DNA from: Mycolicibacterium sp. CBMA 226
GTDB lineage: Bacteria; Actinomycetota; Actinomycetes; Mycobacteriales; Mycobacteriaceae
Direction: 5' to 3'
DNA: 64,000 nucleotides
NCBI RefSeq assembly: GCF_009729075.1
Contig: NZ_VTGY01000022.1
Location: forward strand, 62,001 to 126,000
Made by a program: the position numbers and the translations under genes. The notes beneath the pieces were generated by a model. The model made no database searches and was not told the origin of the DNA. It was given only the letters and a program-made list of their open reading frames with translations. This document shows positions 1 to 8,953 of this stretch, piece after piece; the first letter of the stretch is position 1; each line of letters starts with the position of its first letter.

Positions 1-1303
1 TGCATCCTCTTGTGGCTCTACGGATCTTGCGCGCCATCGCCGCGGCCGCATACCCGGTCAGCGCTCGCACGTAGTCCACGCTGTTGCCATTGGAGACCAG
101 TTCGGCGCCGATGTCGCCGACGGCTCGCGCGAGCGTTACGAATGACAAACTCTGGCGGGCATTCATCATCTGGCCGTAGGTGCGGGTGCCGTAGACGGTA
201 GCCTGCACGGTCCAGGTGTTACCTGCCGGGATGGGTTCGTCGGGTACCGCGGCCAGGAACGGCCCGAACCGCGGCTGGTCTTTCACGACGGCCGTGGCGG
301 CGGTGATTGCTTCCAGCTCAACGGGTTCGAGTGCGCGGTAGGACTTCCCAAATCGGGGATCGATATCGGCCGCGAGCAGTGGCGCGTCGTCGGCGTCCCC
401 ATTGTCGAAGATGCGCATCTGCACGGGGCGGTCGTGGGCATGTCCGCAGAATGGGCACACCGCCAGCCGGCCATTGCTGTCGTACTTGCTGCGGCCCGGG
501 GGAACTTGCCGGGTTGGCGCGCGCTGGGGTTGTCCGTCGTGGACGACGACCGACCAGGTTCCTGCGGTTGTGTCGGCGTCGATGTAATACGACTGCCCAG
601 GGTCCTCGAAGGCGGTCTTAGTGGTGCGATCACGCCGAGCGCTCGGCTGCCGCAGATCGAGTCTTCCGATCAAGGGGAACCGCCGCCCACACTCCTGACA
701 GGGAATGGTTACCGCCCACAGATAGCCCCACGGCTGCCGACCGTCGATGTCGGGATAGAACCGGCCCATCGCCTCACGGTGGCGTGTAGCGACTTCCCGG
801 AACACCGCATCGACGTCGCCGACCAGTCGCGCCCGGGTGCCCAGCAGCGTCTGCTCGAACGGCAGCGCGGGCTCCTGATCCCAATCGCGGAAAGGGAAGT
901 CGGTGAGTAGTCGTGACGCCAGGACTGCGACGGGGCTGTAGTCGATCGCGTGGGCTTGCAATCCCAGCCGGGCGGTTTCTAGCGGAATCATTCCGCGGCC
1001 GCTGAACATGTCCAGCGTCGAGACGTCGCCGTTGTAGCTGGCTTCGATCTCGGCGCGCAGCGCGGCGGCGGCGGCGAAGCGACCGGTCATGGCCTCGCGG
1101 ACCAAGTCTTGGAGGTCTTGCTGTTTGGCGGGATCGTCGGGCCAGGGCAGCAACGAACAGATGGTGGCGGCCTTGGCCTGTGCGGTTGGGCGTTTGGCGA
1201 ACCAGGACATGATCCCAACTTCGGAATTTCCGCTGCCCCAACCTGATTGACTATTTGCGCTGACCTCAGCGCTGGGAAACCAGCGTTCGATCATCTTTGT
1301 CAT
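1..1303 (-). CDS. DUF1156-type adenine DNA methyltransferase (3' end outside window)
   Basis: The reverse strand is open from the ATG at 1303 to the window edge (434 codons seen). The N-terminus has the DUF1156 layout: a short lead (MIERWFPSAEVS), then SWFAKRPTAQAKAA where the family has its WWARRP box, then the SAM-binding motif I DMFSGRGMIPLE near residue 110. Cys pairs CQEC and CPFCGH form a zinc ribbon, as in COG1743 methylases. The catalytic NPPY motif would lie beyond the edge. The ATG overlaps the helicase stop (ATGA), so the two are translationally coupled. Likely role: N6-adenine modification of host DNA in a defence system with the helicase. The family call is firm; the exact system is inferred. 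Confidence 0.85.
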   Translation of the reverse strand, partial: MTKMIERWFPSAEVSANSQSGWGSGNSEVGIMSWFAKRPTAQAKAATICSLLPWPDDPAKQQDLQDLVREAMTGRFAAAAALRAEIEASYNGDVSTLDMFSGRGMIPLETARLGLQAHAIDYSPVAVLASRLLTDFPFRDWDQEPALPFEQTLLGTRARLVGDVDAVFREVATRHREAMGRFYPDIDGRQPWGYLWAVTIPCQECGRRFPLIGRLDLRQPSARRDRTTKTAFEDPGQSYYIDADTTAGTWSVVVHDGQPQRAPTRQVPPGRSKYDSNGRLAVCPFCGHAHDRPVQMRIFDNGDADDAPLLAADIDPRFGKSYRALEPVELEAITAATAVVKDQPRFGPFLAAVPDEPIPAGNTWTVQATVYGTRTYGQMMNARQSLSFVTLARAVGDIGAELVSNGNSVDYVRALTGYAAAAMARKIRRATRGC

Positions 1304-4300
1304 ACGTTGCTTCCTGGTGCGTTTTTCAAACTTGATCCCGGCACGCGGAAGATCGCATCCCCGGTCATGTCGGTGGAGAACAAGGTTGCCGGGTCGGCGT
1401 AGGCGCCGAAGAATCGGCCTACTCCGTCGGTGCACTCGTCGATGACGTAGAGCCAGTAGTTGCCGCGATGCTGGGTCGCGATCAGCACCTCGTTACCGGT
1501 CATCCGGATGCCGTTGCTGGCCGCGCTGCCCATCACACCCTTGACTTCGACGTGACGAACCTGCTGGTGACGGCGCGCCTCCAGGTCGTATCCGCGGCCC
1601 TCGGTGTGCACGTCTTCGACCACCCAGCCATCCTCAACCAGCATCTGCTGCACGTGGCGCATCGAGACCATTTCGGCGTCGATCTCGGCCTGGACGCCGG
1701 CATCGGCGGCGGCGAGCACTCGCACCCTGCCGACCAGTTTGGGCTCGGTCAAAGTCACTTCGGTCAGGCGCTCCAACTCGGCGACACGGGCGGCGGTCTG
1801 AGCCTGAAACTGCCGGCGCAGTGCCACCCGGGTATCACGGTCAGCGATGTCCTCGGTCAAGCTCACTGGCAGGTTGTTCAGATCCCTGCGGGCTTGCGCG
1901 AACCAGTCCGATCGGACCCGGCGGTGCTCGGCGACGGTTGCTTCGGCGACTTCGTGGGCCACGCGCAATGCGGCGCCTTCGCGTCCCGGGTGCGCTGATG
2001 TTCCCGTCGTATTGCTGGGCACCAGGTTGGCGAGGGTTTCCCAGCGCACCGCGCGTGCGTTGCCGCCGTCATCGACTTTCACCAGAGTGGCCCACACGCT
2101 GGCGCGCTTGCCGTCGCTTTCGGTCATCGTCGCCTCGTAGGCGAACAAGTCGTAAGGGGTCAGGCTCGACGGGTCCTCTACTGCCCCAGACTGATAGAGG
2201 TCTTCGGCTAGTGCGCGCTCTGCCAGGGCGATCAGGTTGGTGAACGCCGGCTCACCCGGCCCCAACGTGATGGTGTCGCCGAGGTCGATGCTGCCTGCAG
2301 CGGCGGCCACCGCCTCGCCGCTGGTGGCGACATGGGCATCGCCGCGGCCACCGAGCGCCGCCGGCAGCACTCCATTTATGGCCGCTAGTCGGCGGAATCC
2401 GGGGCCGGCCGCCGTGGGTGTCACCGACAGCACTCCAGCTGCCGAGAGCCGATCCAGGTAGGCCTCAACGATCGCGGGATTGATCCGTGCGAACAGATCG
2501 CGCTGCAGCAGGGTCAGTGCCGCCACGGCGTCTACCTGGCTGGCCAGGCGGCGTTCGTTGTCGCGGACCTGGCGCGCGGCGCGGGCCAGCTCCTGGGCCT
2601 GCACGGCTCGGGCGGCGTCTCTGGCGGCGGCTTTTTTGGCGTCGTCGTTGCCGTACAGGTCGGTGAGCCAGCGGTCGTAGTCCACGCCGGTGATCTCCGC
2701 GACGGCGGACAGGCTGTCGAACATCTGCCCGTGCAACTCGTTGGCGGCGGTGACGAAGTTGTCGAGCAGCCGCAGGAGCGTGTCGCCTTCGCGGGTGTCG
2801 GTGGCCACCAGGTTGTAGAGGAACACTTCGCGTGTCTGGCCAACCCGGTGGATGCGGCCCATGCGCTGCTCCAGCCGGACCAGCGACCATGGGATGTCGT
2901 AGTTGACCAGGACGTGGGCTGCTTGCAGGTCGATGCCTTCGTTGCCGGCGTCGGTGGTGACGATGACCTGAAAATCGCCGCGCATGAAGGCTTTTCGCAC
3001 ATCGTCACGATCGGGCTTGCTTTGCCGGCCTGAGTACAGGTGGGCGCTGTACCCCTCGGTGCGTAGCCGGTCGACGATCCACTGCGCCGAATCGGCGTAC
3101 TCGGTGAACACCACGGCTTGTTCGCCGTTGCCCGGCAGGATGTTGTGCTTGGCCAGGCAGTCATCGACCAGCCTGCGCCACTTCGACGGGAGCCAGTCCG
3201 GGTCGGCGATGGTGGCGTCGATGCGCTCGACGAGCGCCTTGATCGCCGAGCGCTCGGCGCGGGTGGACGTCGAGGCGGTGTGCACGACTTTGGCTTCGTC
3301 GACCTCGGATTCGTCACCGTGGCCGTCGCTTTCGGCGATCAGTGCAGCCTCTGCCTCGCTCATCTCGCCCATGTGCGACGAGCGGCGCCGTAGGGTTTCT
3401 GCCAGTGAGAACAGGCTGGAGGCGGCCCGTTTGCCGTAGACCATGCGGGCTAGCGGCTGAGCTGTCGGCGGGAAGAACTGCTCGACCATGTCCAAAGCGG
3501 CTTGGTAGTAACCGAATTCAGCTTGGGAAAGGGCCACGTTGTGGTTGTGCGCGGTGCGGCCCTTGAATAGCCGTGTTTTGCCGTCGTAGTCGACGAGGTC
3601 TTCCTTCATACGCCGCAGGAAGTGGATTGGTCCGGGGCGCAGTACCGAAAGCGGCACGTTCGGGTCGGTGCCGGGGTCGGGGTAGATGTCGGGGTCGACG
3701 AGGTGCAGTAGGTGTCGGAACAGCCACTCTTTGCCGCGGTGTGGGGTCGCGGTCATCAGCAGTGCCCGCGGTGTGTTCTTCGCCAGCAGCCGGCCCACCT
3801 GGTGGAAGCCCGCAGCGGTGGGGGTCAGGCGGTGGGCTTCGTCGAACACCACCAGGTCCCAGCCGGCCTTGTCCGGGCGCAGGGCATCCTGCACTGCCGG
3901 GTTGACGGCCGCCAGCTCCAGGGACACCACCCATAAATCGTTGGAGTTCAACGCATCTTCGCGGATGGTTGCGGCGGTGATCTGTCGCAGGCCACCGCCG
4001 AGGAGCCGTTCGAAGTCGTCCACCCACTTGGATGCGAGGTTGGCGGGGCACACGATCACTGCCCTGCGCACCAGTCCGAGGCGTTGCATTTCCCTGATGT
4101 ACAGGCCCGCCATGATCGTTTTGCCTGTCCCGGGTTCGTCGGCGAGCAGGAAACGGAGTAGGGGTTGCGGGAGCATCGCGCCGTAGACCGCAGTTGTTTG
4201 GTGTGCAAAGGGTTTCAGCGGTGTCGCGGCCATCGCGCTGGTCTCGGCGTTGGCTGCTGCGGCGTGCATCCATTGTGTCCACATGGCGGCGAGCACGCGT

Positions 4301-4512
4301 GCGGAATCGCCGTGGCCGTCCGAGATCAGGGCTCGCACAGTGGTGGTGTCGCCGGCCGCTAGGTTCACTTCGTGGCGGCGGTCCTGGTCGTCGACCAGGA
4401 TCAGGTCCCATGAGCCGTCTTCGTCTCCGGGGAGGGCGAAGCGCACGGTGGCGAATTCGGGGACGCCTGCGGCGTGGACCCGCACTCGTTGGCCGCGTTC
4501 AAACAGGGTCAT
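1300..4512 (-). CDS. SNF2/DEAD-like helicase with C-terminal DUF3883-like nuclease domain (DrmD-like)
   Basis: A 1070-residue superfamily 2 ATPase. Walker A is DEPGTGKT (about residue 127), motif II is VFDEAHRL, motif III is TATPHRGK, and motifs V-VI are GNEGIDLQAA and EQRMGRIHRVGQ. The last 150 residues carry GYDLEARR followed by VEVKG, a D-x(n)-ExK pattern typical of DUF3883 / PD-(D/E)XK folds. It lies between a small HTH gene upstream (4-bp ATGA overlap) and a DUF1156 methylase downstream (ATGA overlap), forming one operon. Helicase plus adenine methylase is the core of class 1 DISARM (drmD-drmMI) and of DUF1156/DUF499 defence clusters. It probably translocates on incoming DNA; the partner genes that would settle the system type lie left of the window. 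Confidence 0.88.
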   Translation of the reverse strand: MTLFERGQRVRVHAAGVPEFATVRFALPGDEDGSWDLILVDDQDRRHEVNLAAGDTTTVRALISDGHGDSARVLAAMWTQWMHAAAANAETSAMAATPLKPFAHQTTAVYGAMLPQPLLRFLLADEPGTGKTIMAGLYIREMQRLGLVRRAVIVCPANLASKWVDDFERLLGGGLRQITAATIREDALNSNDLWVVSLELAAVNPAVQDALRPDKAGWDLVVFDEAHRLTPTAAGFHQVGRLLAKNTPRALLMTATPHRGKEWLFRHLLHLVDPDIYPDPGTDPNVPLSVLRPGPIHFLRRMKEDLVDYDGKTRLFKGRTAHNHNVALSQAEFGYYQAALDMVEQFFPPTAQPLARMVYGKRAASSLFSLAETLRRRSSHMGEMSEAEAALIAESDGHGDESEVDEAKVVHTASTSTRAERSAIKALVERIDATIADPDWLPSKWRRLVDDCLAKHNILPGNGEQAVVFTEYADSAQWIVDRLRTEGYSAHLYSGRQSKPDRDDVRKAFMRGDFQVIVTTDAGNEGIDLQAAHVLVNYDIPWSLVRLEQRMGRIHRVGQTREVFLYNLVATDTREGDTLLRLLDNFVTAANELHGQMFDSLSAVAEITGVDYDRWLTDLYGNDDAKKAAARDAARAVQAQELARAARQVRDNERRLASQVDAVAALTLLQRDLFARINPAIVEAYLDRLSAAGVLSVTPTAAGPGFRRLAAINGVLPAALGGRGDAHVATSGEAVAAAAGSIDLGDTITLGPGEPAFTNLIALAERALAEDLYQSGAVEDPSSLTPYDLFAYEATMTESDGKRASVWATLVKVDDGGNARAVRWETLANLVPSNTTGTSAHPGREGAALRVAHEVAEATVAEHRRVRSDWFAQARRDLNNLPVSLTEDIADRDTRVALRRQFQAQTAARVAELERLTEVTLTEPKLVGRVRVLAAADAGVQAEIDAEMVSMRHVQQMLVEDGWVVEDVHTEGRGYDLEARRHQQVRHVEVKGVMGSAASNGIRMTGNEVLIATQHRGNYWLYVIDECTDGVGRFFGAYADPATLFSTDMTGDAIFRVPGSSLKNAPGSNV

Positions 4513-4736
4513 GATGGATCGCCTCCCCTAATCCAGTCCTGGATCGTACGGGTCGACTTGCCGAGTTCGTCGGCGATCTCTCGGACCGATCCGCCTGCTT
4601 TCCAAGCGGCACACACGGCCGCTTTGAGCTCGGCAGAAGCTGCGCCAACGTCATCGAGGGCGGCCTTGAGGCGCGCACGTTCTGCCGGTGGGATCACGCC
4701 GCGAGCGGTCACGATCAAAACCGTAGCAGACGGCAC
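4509..4736 (-). CDS. small helix-turn-helix protein, likely regulator of the defence operon
   Basis: A 75-residue protein. The C-terminal part reads GGSVREIADELGKSTRTIQ, a homeodomain-like HTH; the N-terminal half is a charged helix. The start shown is a GTG at 4736, with no clear Shine-Dalgarno before it. The palindrome at 4745-4763 lies immediately upstream, suggesting a leaderless, repressible transcript. Its stop overlaps the helicase start (ATGA). It probably senses or limits expression of the helicase-methylase operon. An internal GTG about 9 codons in is an alternative start. Confidence 0.7.
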   Translation of the reverse strand: MPSATVLIVTARGVIPPAERARLKAALDDVGAASAELKAAVCAAWKAGGSVREIADELGKSTRTIQDWIRGGDPS

Positions 4737-4744
4737 TACACATC

Positions 4745-4763
4745 TGTGGTAGCTACTGCTACA
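4745..4763. promoter_or_regulatory. GTAGC palindrome upstream of HTH-helicase-methylase operon
   Basis: The + strand reads TGTGGTAGCTACTGCTACA, with half sites GTAGC and GCTAC; a looser GTAGC...ACTAC pair follows at 4723-4739. It sits 9 bp before the HTH start. The same GTAGC-N3-GCTAC theme occurs at 10315, 61082 and 62440. Probably an operator; the binding protein is unknown. Confidence 0.5.
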
Positions 4764-4998
4764 CCCACAGCCCGACGCGACGCGGTTGAACTTGCTGATG
4801 GCGGCGTGCCGGTTGGCCTCGACGGCCGCACGGCCGGCCTGGCGAGAACTCTGTGCAGGGTCGAACCCGAAGTGCTACGTTGTCCGGCTCGGCGAAATCA
4901 GGGAAAGGGACTCGACGTGATGCCTGACTTGTAGGTGCGGCTGCCTTCCTCGCAGCCGTCACGGACGCTGCGGGCAGCCTGCCGAAAGCAGGAATCCG

Positions 4999-5391
4999 AT
5001 GTCCCACACCGACTCTCACCGCCCCGAATGGGTGCGGTGCAACGACTATCGCCGAGAGGTCACCATCTCCCACTCGCAGCGGTGCCACAGGACAGGCGGC
5101 GCTGCGTGCGACCTGCCCCAATGGCCCGTCGACAAGCACCACAACGAGACATCGTGCCGCTACCACCCCACCGCGGAATTGTCGTTGCGGATCTACAGGG
5201 GCAGCTACGTCACGACGAGGAGTCGCCGTCCTTTTCGCCGCGCGTGGTTCGACTCCGAGCGCACTGCTCAGCGAATGATCCTGCGCGGCCTCACCCGCGA
5301 CGCAATGCACGGCTGCGCGGTGGACGACGACGTGATCGACAATCGGCAGACTCACCGTCACACCGAGTACGGCGGCGGGTGGTGGGACTGA
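4999..5391 (+). CDS. hypothetical His/Cys-rich protein
   Basis: A 130-residue protein with no recognised family. It is rich in His, Cys and Arg (MSHTDSHRPEWVRC at the start, C-x4-C spacing around residue 37, HHNETSCRYH near 52), which suggests metal binding, and ends in GGGWWD. An AGGA sequence 5 nt before the ATG supports the start. It is the first of three + strand genes diverging from the defence operon. Function unknown. Confidence 0.6.
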   Translation: MSHTDSHRPEWVRCNDYRREVTISHSQRCHRTGGAACDLPQWPVDKHHNETSCRYHPTAELSLRIYRGSYVTTRSRRPFRRAWFDSERTAQRMILRGLTRDAMHGCAVDDDVIDNRQTHRHTEYGGGWWD

Positions 5392-5431
5392 TGGCACCGC
5401 AGTTGTCGGTGCCCCGTGTCATCCTCCAGCG

Positions 5432-5833
5432 ATGACAGAGGTCACGCCACGCGAGCGGTGCGCCTGCCCAGAACAGCACCCCACCGACGACGGCCGGTGC
5501 ATCGAGCCGTCGATCCGCAGCGAGGATACCGGTGACCCCACGCTCGCCAAGTACATCTGGTGCGGCTGCTGCATGGCCGACTGCCCGGACGTGCACGGCC
5601 CCGAGGGCAGACTCCCGGTGCACTACAACTACCACGCCGAATGGTCCGACACGGACCGCGAGTTCGCTGGACTAGCAACCGCATTCCCATCCCTGTCGTT
5701 CCTGGCGCCCACCCCTTACGAGGCGCTGGCGGGCATCAAGTCGCTCGTGGCCGAGGTGCTACGGGACATGGCGGGGACCGGAGAATCTCTGCCTGCGCCG
5801 GACGCAGCGGCGCGAGACGGGAGCGGCGAGTAG
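5432..5833 (+). CDS. HicB-like protein with Cys-rich N-terminus
   Basis: 133 residues. The first 60 carry many cysteines (CACPEQH, CGCCMADC). Residues 72-113 match the pattern of the HicB antitoxin fold: acidic strand WSDTDREFAGLATAFPS, then SFLAPTPYEALAGIKSLV, equivalent to the usual G-L-S-x-L-A-x-T-x-E-E-A-L-x-x-I. No DNA-binding tail and no HicA toxin is adjacent, so it is not a standard antitoxin. It ends 2 bp before the next gene, so they are probably co-transcribed. HicB-like fold is moderately sure; role unknown. Confidence 0.65.
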   Translation: MTEVTPRERCACPEQHPTDDGRCIEPSIRSEDTGDPTLAKYIWCGCCMADCPDVHGPEGRLPVHYNYHAEWSDTDREFAGLATAFPSLSFLAPTPYEALAGIKSLVAEVLRDMAGTGESLPAPDAAARDGSGE

Positions 5834-5835
5834 CC

Positions 5836-6498
5836 ATGGGCAAGACCCGCACCTTCCGCTTCCACGCCAAGCACGGTCCGGCTCTGCTGTTCGAGACAGC
5901 AGGCGACCAGTTGAAAGCCTTGACCGGCCTCAACTTGGAAATACCGCACGCGAAGTTGCGGTTCGACGAGCGTGAAATCCCGCTGGGGTTTCTGACCGAC
6001 TTCCAGCCCGAGGACTGGGAGCTGATCACCGCTGAAACCGCTATGCAGACCGGCCGCATCACCTATATGTCCCTGCGACGCACACTCGAATCCGAGAAGT
6101 ACCTCTGGATCGTCCTGGCCTTCGAGCACGTGATCACCGCGTGGATCACTGGCAGCCCCAGCAGGCGCACAACCCATCCGCTGATCGTGAAAGACGGGCC
6201 AGTCTGGGACGCCCTCGCCGACTACATGGAGCCGAAAAAGACCAAAGCCATGTTCGAGTGGGAGCAGGCATACATCCGCCGAGCGCGCGGACACCAAATA
6301 CTGGCCGCGCTCACCAGGCTCACCGAACGCCCCAATAGCGATCGCCTCGCCCACGCAGCAGAACTGGCGATCGCGGGCAGCACGTGGAACGAGGCAGCGG
6401 CCATCGCCGGCTTCGTTAGCCGCAAGAGCCTGGATGCCACGAGCGACCACGTACTGCGCGCAGCCAAACAGAACCACGCCGCGGGAGATAGTGGCTGA
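5836..6498 (+). CDS. hypothetical protein, co-transcribed with HicB-like gene
   Basis: 220 residues from the ATG two bases after the upstream stop, so the start is fixed by context. The N-terminal part is a mixed alpha/beta region (TRTFRFHAKHGPALLFET); the last 60 residues are helical and Ala-rich (TWNEAAAIAGFVSRKSLDAT), resembling an HTH segment that could bind DNA. No family was recognised. It could be the partner of the HicB-like protein, but it has no HicA signature (small GWxxxRxxGSHxxF). Confidence 0.6.
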   Translation: MGKTRTFRFHAKHGPALLFETAGDQLKALTGLNLEIPHAKLRFDEREIPLGFLTDFQPEDWELITAETAMQTGRITYMSLRRTLESEKYLWIVLAFEHVITAWITGSPSRRTTHPLIVKDGPVWDALADYMEPKKTKAMFEWEQAYIRRARGHQILAALTRLTERPNSDRLAHAAELAIAGSTWNEAAAIAGFVSRKSLDATSDHVLRAAKQNHAAGDSG

Positions 6499-6815
6499 GT
6501 TCGTCCGGTGAGGATGTCACCGGACGGGCGCCCAGCCCGTGGTCGTCAGGCTCGCATACTCGACAGTCACAAGGCCGCCAGACCAGACCGCGGCAGCGAC
6601 GATTCATCCGATGGTGGCCATGTCGTCGGCCTGATCTACTTCAACAAAGTGACAGAGATTTGAGAAAGGCCTCGGATGACATCCCGCGAGAACAGAGTCA
6701 TCTGTCGCAGATGATCGAGCCGGGGTGTGACACCGTGATTGAGAACCGACAACCGCCGCCGCCACGACCAAGGAGCAGACGGAAGCTTCGTGGCACGTTG
6801 AGTCTTGGACCAGTA
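6499..6815. other. intergenic region between convergent genes, containing an IS-end-like remnant
   Basis: No credible gene. The repeat remnant at 6649-6763 occupies its centre; the remaining bases show nothing recognisable. Confidence 0.6.
6649..6763 (+). repeat. truncated copy of the GTGACA..TTGAGAA repeat (left end only)
   Basis: Contains GTGACAGAGATTTGAGAA (6649-6666), a degenerate GATGACA..GAGAAC unit, and TGTGACACCGTGATTGAGAA, then a CCGCCGCCG stretch. This is the left half of the elements at 10101-10292 and 20470-20640; the right-hand inverted half is missing. It lies 52 bp beyond the stop of a DUF4190 gene. Confidence 0.7.
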
Positions 6816-7343
6816 CTACAACGCGATGACTAGCACGGCAATCGCACACAATGCGATGCTGACATAACCGAGGACTAGTCCCGCGATCGCCAGGCCGTCA
6901 CCGCGCTCGCCGGTATCCAGAATCTGTTGGCGCGCAATATGTCCAAACGGAATTGCAAGCGGCGGGCACACTAGTCCAAGGATGAGCGAGGCGACGGCCG
7001 TGCCGTTAGTTCGTGCACTGTAGTTGTAGCTGTTGGCGACCTTGTCGGCCGTGACGGCCGTCCCTTCCGCGGTGTAGCCGACAACTCGGTAGATCGGCTG
7101 CCCGTCATGGGTCATCCCGATGCTCCCTGGAAAGGCTTGGGCCATGTCCGGCTCGAACGCGGGCGTGGGGTCGAAGTCCACGACTCGATCGACGAACCGA
7201 TCTGCGGCTGCCCGACCGTCGGCGCTCGTACCGCATTTCCAGCAGGTGTCGTATGCGGCATCGTGTTCTTCGCTGCACGAAGCGCACACCCAAGTTCCAC
7301 GGGGATTATCGTGGTCGTGTTCGCGCAGTGGATGTTTCGGCAT
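6816..7343 (-). CDS. DUF4190 membrane protein with N-terminal zinc ribbon
   Basis: 175 residues. N-terminal CASC...CWKCG is a zinc ribbon. A central linker (IGMTHDGQPIYRVVGYT, about residues 75-95) is shared with two other proteins in this window. The C-terminal half is a DUF4190 domain with two membrane helices around the conserved FGHIA turn and GLAIAGLVLGYV. GGAGGA 7 nt before the ATG at 7343 fixes the start over the in-frame ATG at 7358. It follows its paralogue at 7374-8219 by 30 bp and is probably in the same operon. Role in the membrane unknown. Confidence 0.82.
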   Translation of the reverse strand: MPKHPLREHDHDNPRGTWVCASCSEEHDAAYDTCWKCGTSADGRAAADRFVDRVVDFDPTPAFEPDMAQAFPGSIGMTHDGQPIYRVVGYTAEGTAVTADKVANSYNYSARTNGTAVASLILGLVCPPLAIPFGHIARQQILDTGERGDGLAIAGLVLGYVSIALCAIAVLVIAL

Positions 7344-7373
7344 CGCACACTCCTCCATTCGTCTCAGGTGGAG

Positions 7374-8219
7374 CTACAGACGTGCGCCGATGACCAGGAA
7401 CGCGACCGCGTACAACGCGACGGTGACGTAACCCAGGACCAATCCGGCGATCGCCAGGCCGCGCCCGCCTTGGCCCGTCTGTTTGATTTGAGATAAGGCG
7501 ATGTGGCCGAACACGATGCCTAACGGCGCAATCGTCAAGCCGGTGATAAGCGCGGCGATCGCCATGTTGTTGGTGCCAGTCGCTATTGGGCGGACGCCTG
7601 CGGTTCGGTCGGCCGTGACGGGCGTCCCGTCGGCTGTGTAGCCGACGACTGGGTAGATCGCCTGCCCGTCGTGGGTCACACCGATGGCCGCTGGTGGCAG
7701 CTGATCGACTGTTTTTGGTGGGGCCTTCGGGAGCGCCCTCGCGCGAATCAGTGCGCAACTCGCGGTGCCGACTAGCGCGACAACAGAGGCGGGAGCCCAC
7801 GGTAGCCCGGTGTAGCACTCCCTCCACCACCAGGTTAGGGAGATGTAAGCATCCGTTGCCTCCCAGCCCTCTGCCAAGGAACGCCACTCCTTGAACGTAA
7901 TGAACCCAATCGCGGCCGTCATCGCAACGTACAACCAGAGCATTCGACGCGCGACCTTGCCACCGGCAGACTGACGAGCAGCCATCTTCCATTCGCTGAA
8001 CACCATGCCCCCGGTTGCCAAAATCTGAATGGCCGGGATGAGGACGAACGAGATTCCGGGGCTCGTATTACACCCCTGGGAACGGAAGGGCGAACCAGGC
8101 ACTACCACCGAAGTAACGAAAACCACCGCGGCGAATAGGAACAGCAAGGCTGACTTAACTCCCGGCTGCACCGCTTCCCCCGAACGCGAATCCTGATTCA
8201 CCGGCGGTGGTGTCGTCAC
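7374..8219 (-). CDS. DUF4190 membrane protein with multi-helix N-terminus
   Basis: 281 residues from a GTG at 8219 preceded by AGGAG at good spacing; a longer reading frame upstream has no ribosome site. It has several hydrophobic helices in the first 150 residues (SALLFLFAAVVFVTSVVV and others), then the same GVTHDGQAIYPVVGYT linker and a DUF4190 C-terminus (FGHIALSQIKQTG, GLAIAGLVLGYV). It is paralogous to the gene just downstream and to 20771-21376. The shared linker plus DUF4190 block suggests local duplication with different N-terminal modules. Confidence 0.82.
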   Translation of the reverse strand: MTTPPPVNQDSRSGEAVQPGVKSALLFLFAAVVFVTSVVVPGSPFRSQGCNTSPGISFVLIPAIQILATGGMVFSEWKMAARQSAGGKVARRMLWLYVAMTAAIGFITFKEWRSLAEGWEATDAYISLTWWWRECYTGLPWAPASVVALVGTASCALIRARALPKAPPKTVDQLPPAAIGVTHDGQAIYPVVGYTADGTPVTADRTAGVRPIATGTNNMAIAALITGLTIAPLGIVFGHIALSQIKQTGQGGRGLAIAGLVLGYVTVALYAVAFLVIGARL

Positions 8220-8578
8220 TGTGGCATCTCCTGCTCTCGCGTACGCGCCTGCGCGGATCGGATCTTGGCATAGACGAGGCGGGGCTTCAGTGCATTCGAT
8301 CGTCAATCGCCCGTTCGGCTGACCGGGGACCAACCGGAAGGATCGAGGCTCACGCAACCGCCCTCAAACGTCGGCGGGCTGACCTTCGAGGAATTCGGCG
8401 GGACATAACGATATGGCCGGCGTAGCCAGAGTCCTCCAGTCGAACCTGCCAATGGCCCCGGCTCCGTCGACCAGAAAACTGGCCGTGGGTGACGTAATTC
8501 GTCCTCCCAGCGCTTCGACGCAACCGCCCGGCCGTCGTTTGTCTGCGCAACCGATGCCTGCGCAGGTAACCTTGGGTC
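8220..8578. other. divergent intergenic region
   Basis: 359 bp between the DUF4190 operon (minus) and a three-gene operon (plus). No gene is supported. At the right end TAACCT stands 7 nt before the ATG at 8579 and could be a -10 box for a leaderless transcript. Confidence 0.5.
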
Positions 8579-8953
8579 ATGCCTGGCTTAACGGACACCC
8601 ACCTGCATTTGATGCGCGGGGAGCTTAGGCAGATCTATCCCTGGGCACCGAAGAAAGCGTTGGACGAGGCCACAGACCTCATTGCCGATCAACTGAACGC
8701 ACATGAAGGCCAGCGGTCCTACACAATGGCTCGCTACGAGCGAGCCCTGGCCGCCAGTAAGAAGCTGGCTGAACTGGTCGGGCCGGCGCCGAAACAGTAC
8801 CGTGGCGCCAAAGACTTCGATGCGTTGACCTTCTCTGAGGGCCATGAGAAATCCTTCAGGCCTCACAATCGTGCAGCGATCCTGCGCCGATTGAGCAACC
8901 TGGGAAAGTCACTCGGACACGGCGGCGATGAGCACCGGGGCCTCGAACGCTGA
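8579..8953 (+). CDS. hypothetical protein, first gene of a three-gene operon
   Basis: 124 residues, charged and mostly helical (KKALDEATDLIADQLNAHEG, then ARYERALAASKKLAELVG). No signal peptide or membrane segment and no recognised family. The next gene starts inside its last codons (26-bp overlap), showing an operon. A -10-like TAACCT 7 nt before the ATG and the absence of a Shine-Dalgarno suggest leaderless translation. Confidence 0.6.
   Translation: MPGLTDTHLHLMRGELRQIYPWAPKKALDEATDLIADQLNAHEGQRSYTMARYERALAASKKLAELVGPAPKQYRGAKDFDALTFSEGHEKSFRPHNRAAILRRLSNLGKSLGHGGDEHRGLER

Noticed and set aside
774..1241. 155-codon minus-strand frame
   Set aside because: Lies inside the DUF1156 methylase gene in another frame; the methylase frame has recognisable motifs.
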